Shown in pieces: positions 60,707 to 64,000 of a stretch of 64,000 nt of DNA (the first letter of the stretch is position 1; each line of letters opens with the position of its first letter). The notes below the pieces were generated by a model, which did no database searches, was not told where the DNA came from, and saw only the letters and a list, made by a program, of their open reading frames with translations. Source of the DNA: Agrostemma githago (taxonomy: Eukaryota; Streptophyta; Magnoliopsida; Caryophyllales; Caryophyllaceae); assembly GCA_958450325.1 (NCBI GenBank), contig OY288243.1:63348606-63412605 (forward strand). Reading direction: 5' to 3'. Position numbers and translations under genes: made by a program.

Positions 60707-61546
60707 TGTTGGTAGTAAAGGCTTTAAAAAGCGGATTGGGCCTTTACCTCACACGCGCGACCCGACTCGACTCGGCTCGGGCTCGGGTTTCTGTTTAGGG
60801 CCTTTTTGTACTGATTTGTCCAGATTCGGTGTGTGTCCCGATTCATTCCTTTTGACAGTCAAATGACTGTTATGTTATCCTCTTCAATGTTGATGATTCT
60901 GCCATTGATGACCTAATTAAGACCCCTCTTAATTTTGTTTTTGGCTCCTCCTTGCTTTACTTACTGTATAAATAGAGCACAAGTTTCTGCCACAAATCAC
61001 AACAACAAACAATACAATCTCACCTCTCCTCTTCAAATATTCTCTACTTTCTGGGTTAGGTTTGTGTTGTTCCAAAGCTCCCTGCCTCGAGTGGTCGGGT
61101 CAGGTAGCTGATGTGTTCATCTTGGGAAACTACCGGTGCGAGTCGATAACCACCACGGTCGAGCCGTAATAGTTTTCAAGTCAGTGGCGGGTACCACGAC
61201 ACAACAATTTTGTCTCGATTTTCCTGTCCTGTCCCTTATGTTAGCTGCTGCTGTACAATTCCGCCCCTGTCCATCGCCTTGCTCACTGTCTGCTGTCAGT
61301 TGCAAGTTGCCAGTTCTGTTGTCAGTCAGTTTTCGTTGCCTGCTGCCTTTGTCAGTTCTGGACTTTTGGTTGCCTGTTCGTGTTGATTAGCTTGCTGCCT
61401 GCCCGTGTTTTATTTACTTGCTGCCTGCCCGTGTTTTATTTACTTGCTGCCTGTCTCAATCAACAGTTGCCTTTGGTTTTGTTTTCTACCGCGTTGGTTT
61501 GGTTTCTGTTTTCCTCTTCCTCATTGTTACACCTATTTCTCTAACA
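60707..61546 (+). repeat. 3' LTR of copia B, with an internal tandem duplication
   Basis: 840 bp, matching 45452-46253. The extra length comes mostly from a duplication of about 30 bp near 61390-61450 (cttgctgcctgcccgtgttt repeated). TATA at 60967-60974. Confidence 0.9.
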
Positions 61547-62989
61547 GAAAGTAACACTTTGGTTAATTTAAACTAAAATTTGATTTTTTTTACCAGACGG
61601 GATACATAGTTAGGTTAATGCGATAAAATTGTATAGTATATATATGATAGTTAATCAACATTGGAATCAACGAAAACCATAATTAATTAGCCAAATCAAA
61701 TAATGTAAAACAATATGCATGTCTTCAACAACGACATTGCACTGAAAAAAAACTTGGTGGTAGGAGCTATATTATCAATTTAGCATAAAAATGTAATTAA
61801 TGAAACTTTCAAACAATGTTTAAGTAATAACCATATTTATTTGATCATACCTCGTATCAATTTTTCTTTTAAAGATATAAATACACAGTTTCGATATATT
61901 AACGAACTAATTAGAAACATGTCCAAATGTCTTGCAAAGTTCCCATACTTCTTCATTTTTATGCCATGCCTCGTTTGTCTCTTTCTCACCAGGCCAAGAC
62001 GCTTTTTGACTATGGACACTTGTGTTAGAAGCTTGTGACAGTCCTCTCCGACCTTTAATAGAGCGCTGCAAGTTTCTTTCGATACTTGCTTTCCATTGTT
62101 AAAGATATATTCAGATATTACACCGCCAAAAGTTGCACCTAATTAACTTCCTTTCACATTTTTGAAAGTCGTCCGCCTTCGAGGTGTTAGGTGCGGCAAC
62201 AGAGTCATTTGCGAAACATTGTTCAGAGATAACAAGAACTGAAACAAGTAGTAGAGCAATTTTTATTGTTCTAGGATACATATCAAAACCTTAGTTAAAA
62301 TAATTTCAAATTTCTGATATATATCTCAAGTATGTTTCACACTCAAGGAACAAAAAAAAATATAAAAGTAAAGTGACTAGTGATGGAGAATAATTGTTCA
62401 TATCACACACTTTTATATTTGAAACTATACATTTAACGTACTTTTATCCCAAAATTAACATACAATATCATTAATACATATTTAAAGCAAATTTATATCA
62501 TTCATTGATAACAACGAATTTTTCTATAATAAGTTTTCCAAATTATATTCATGAGAGTATTTAATTTTATAATCAAATAACAAACATTAACATTGATGTT
62601 AAAAGACAATCCTCATAAATTAATTTATCTTTACTAATTCAAAAAAATTAATTCTAATAACATAACAATTATGTTCATTTGAGGTTATGGCAATTTTTGA
62701 ATTTTCGTACATTGTCTTTGATTCGTTAATTAGAATAGAGTTTTAAATTTCTACGGTTACTAGATTATTTTTAAGTTTGTAAGATACTTGTTTTTACTAA
62801 AGCAATAATAACTCATGTGAAAGTTAAAGAAAAACCTAAACTCATACCCCCCCCTCCAAGTTTCCTTGATCTTCCTCTTTCTTTAATATATGTGAGGTAT
62901 ATTTTAATCAAAGGGAAAGATCATGGAAACTAGGAGGAAGTAGAAGTTATATAAATTTGTAACATACTCAAATATGATTTTTTAAATAT
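61547..62989. repeat. Tandem-array unit with peptide gene (right copy)
   Basis: Continues the unit begun at 45413 after copia B. Homologous to 28394-29810. It breaks off after tttttaaatat at 62989. Outside the peptide gene I see no coding sequence. Confidence 0.8.
61837..62281 (-). pseudogene. Second copy of the secreted Prolamin_like/ECA1-type peptide gene, frameshifted
   Basis: Same start MYPRTIKIALLLVSVLVISE at 62281 with signal peptide. The first frame stops at 62111 after 56 codons. The second frame (from about 62150 down to 61837) carries GGVISEYIFNNGK and ETCSALLKVGEDCHKLL and stays open to TAA at 61837, about 50 codons further than in the other copy. Differences from the copy at 28702-29092 are few (Ser to Asn, Trp to Arg, Leu to Val), showing recent duplication. 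The shared frame break makes both likely pseudogenes unless an unrecognised intron corrects it. Confidence 0.45.
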
Positions 62990-63220
62990 CCCTCCATTCC
63001 AACCATTTGTATAAGTTTGCTCTATGCACGTACGTTGATACTCGTTTTCTTTTGTCTATATCTTTAGTTACGTGTTACTAAAAATTATAAAAATTTGATA
63101 TTCATAATGTATTTTATTAAAGGATTTAAACAAGATCTCAAATGACTATCTTTTATCTTATATATTAGAAGTTTCATTGAAGATTCTCATCACTTATAAA
63201 TAGTGTTAAAAAAACCAAAT
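62990..63220. other. Short unclassified stretch, possible truncated Stowaway-like MITE
   Basis: It begins ccctccattccaacca next to ta, like a Stowaway end. The expected opposite end is not found before the LTR at 63221. No gene. Confidence 0.25.
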
Positions 63221-64000
63221 TGTGGGCATGACATAGGTCCACCCCGACGCGGCGACGCGCGGGTTTGGGGAGGCGTATGAATCTCCATATGAGATGAATC
63301 GAATAGAATTTTAAATCGAAGTAGGAGTCGCCACCGAATTTTGTGGTTATTCGGAACCATTCGAACCCACTCTATGTCGTAGTGGGCCATATTTAAAACC
63401 TGGCCCATTTCCGATGTCAGAGTTTATTGGGTTCGTCCCTTTGCAGTTCGATACCGATGCCGACTTGCGCGGTTAATCGTATATTGAATGACTCTCGTTG
63501 CCAATGGTTTCGGACATCCGGAAACCACGGTTCTGAGTGAGGGATGAGGGTACGTGTTGGGAAGTTCATTGAGAACACCCAACCCCGCCCGCACTTAGCG
63601 GCCTTTACTAAGATATCGTTCGGTTTTGTGTACACGCGTTAGTTCGACGATTGAATGATATGCAGAGATTATTTTCCTAAGACATGTGAGGAAAAATAAA
63701 TAAATGGGTTGCTAAGTCGTTTAATGCATGTTAAACTAAATGACGTCAAAGTTATTTTAGCATGTGAATTCGTTTTAGTCTAATAAAACGAAGAAATAAA
63801 TAAATTGCTACAAACACGAGAAAACGAGTTAGTAACGATTGAATAATGATATAGTAAATAAATATACGAGATCGAGAAAATAAATATTAATCAAAATCTG
63901 AAAAATATTGTTTAAAACGCTGTTTTGTATAAAAAACGAAGCTCGAAAAATAAAAAAAAAGAACGAGAAAGCATGCCGTGGCAGCCGGCCGCGCGGCTCG
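63221..64000 (-). mobile_element. Gypsy-family LTR at right edge, minus orientation, partial
   Basis: Begins TGTGGGCATGACATAGGTCC, the family's LTR 3' end on the plus strand. The decoy primer motif GGAGTCGCCA is at 63324-63333, 103 bp in, as in the sisters. It is more diverged than the others and runs off the window. The GC-rich last bases (ggcagccggccgcgcggctcg) do not match the sisters at the same distance. Confidence 0.8.

Noticed and set aside
62990..63220. Complete Stowaway MITE
   Set aside because: Only one end-like sequence; no opposite terminal repeat or TA duplication found.

Overview
Organism and type of region. The window is plant nuclear DNA made almost entirely of nested transposable elements. 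Tat-lineage Ty3/gypsy elements with a second (archaeal-type) RNase H, an Angela-like Ty1/copia element with an initiator-Met tRNA primer site, CACTA, hAT and MULE relatives, and a plant-type secreted cysteine-rich peptide gene all point to a eudicot with a TE-rich genome. A Caryophyllales host is only a guess. I see no intact host housekeeping gene, functional tRNA or rRNA gene, CRISPR array or bacterial feature.

Layout. The oldest visible layer is a tandem array with a unit of about 2.2 kb (pieces at 9909-11478, 28371-30157 + 44975-45451, 61547-62989). Each unit carries a small minus-strand gene for a secreted peptide resembling the Prolamin_like/ECA1 type; both visible copies share a frameshift. 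Retrotransposons have torn this array apart. 1-5163: 5' end of a minus-strand gypsy element with an open gag. 5217-9908: a plus-strand LTR of the same family, carrying a MULE-type MITE and a solo LTR. 11479-13192: part of another LTR, into which a large minus-strand gypsy element (13193-28370) inserted. 30158-44974: Angela-like copia 'A', broken by a long solo LTR (35878-41507), itself broken by a non-autonomous CACTA element (36829-38937) that carries a piece of 5S rRNA sequence. 45452-61546: degenerate copia 'B', broken by a plus-strand gypsy element (47934-57798). 63221-64000: one more gypsy LTR running off the edge. Target-site duplications support seven of these insertions and the two MITEs, so the order of events can be read directly.

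The gypsy family is the most interesting object. LTRs are 2.5-2.7 kb, the primer site is for tRNA-Arg, and gag-pol is followed by a second gene in antisense orientation between pol and the 3' LTR. That gene has its own TATA box, a conserved phase-0 intron and a poly(A) signal; its protein resembles the plant mobile domain/DUF7745 type with a basic tail. Clusters of a 14-bp palindrome (ACTCG-RY-CGAGT core), usually in pairs 21-24 bp apart, occur just upstream of the LTR TATA box, again far downstream in the LTR, and inside the intron of the antisense gene. I propose, as inference only, that the antisense protein or a host dimeric factor reads these clusters, giving the element a self-recognition or anti-silencing circuit comparable in logic to VANC proteins of VANDAL transposons.

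State of the genes. Every internal coding region seen in full is damaged. The main gypsy copy has nonsense and frameshift lesions, the plus-strand copy lost its gag-protease part and has four nonsense codons in pol, and both antisense genes carry light damage. Only the edge-truncated gag at 1-1268 is open as far as visible. All comparisons were made by eye within the window.
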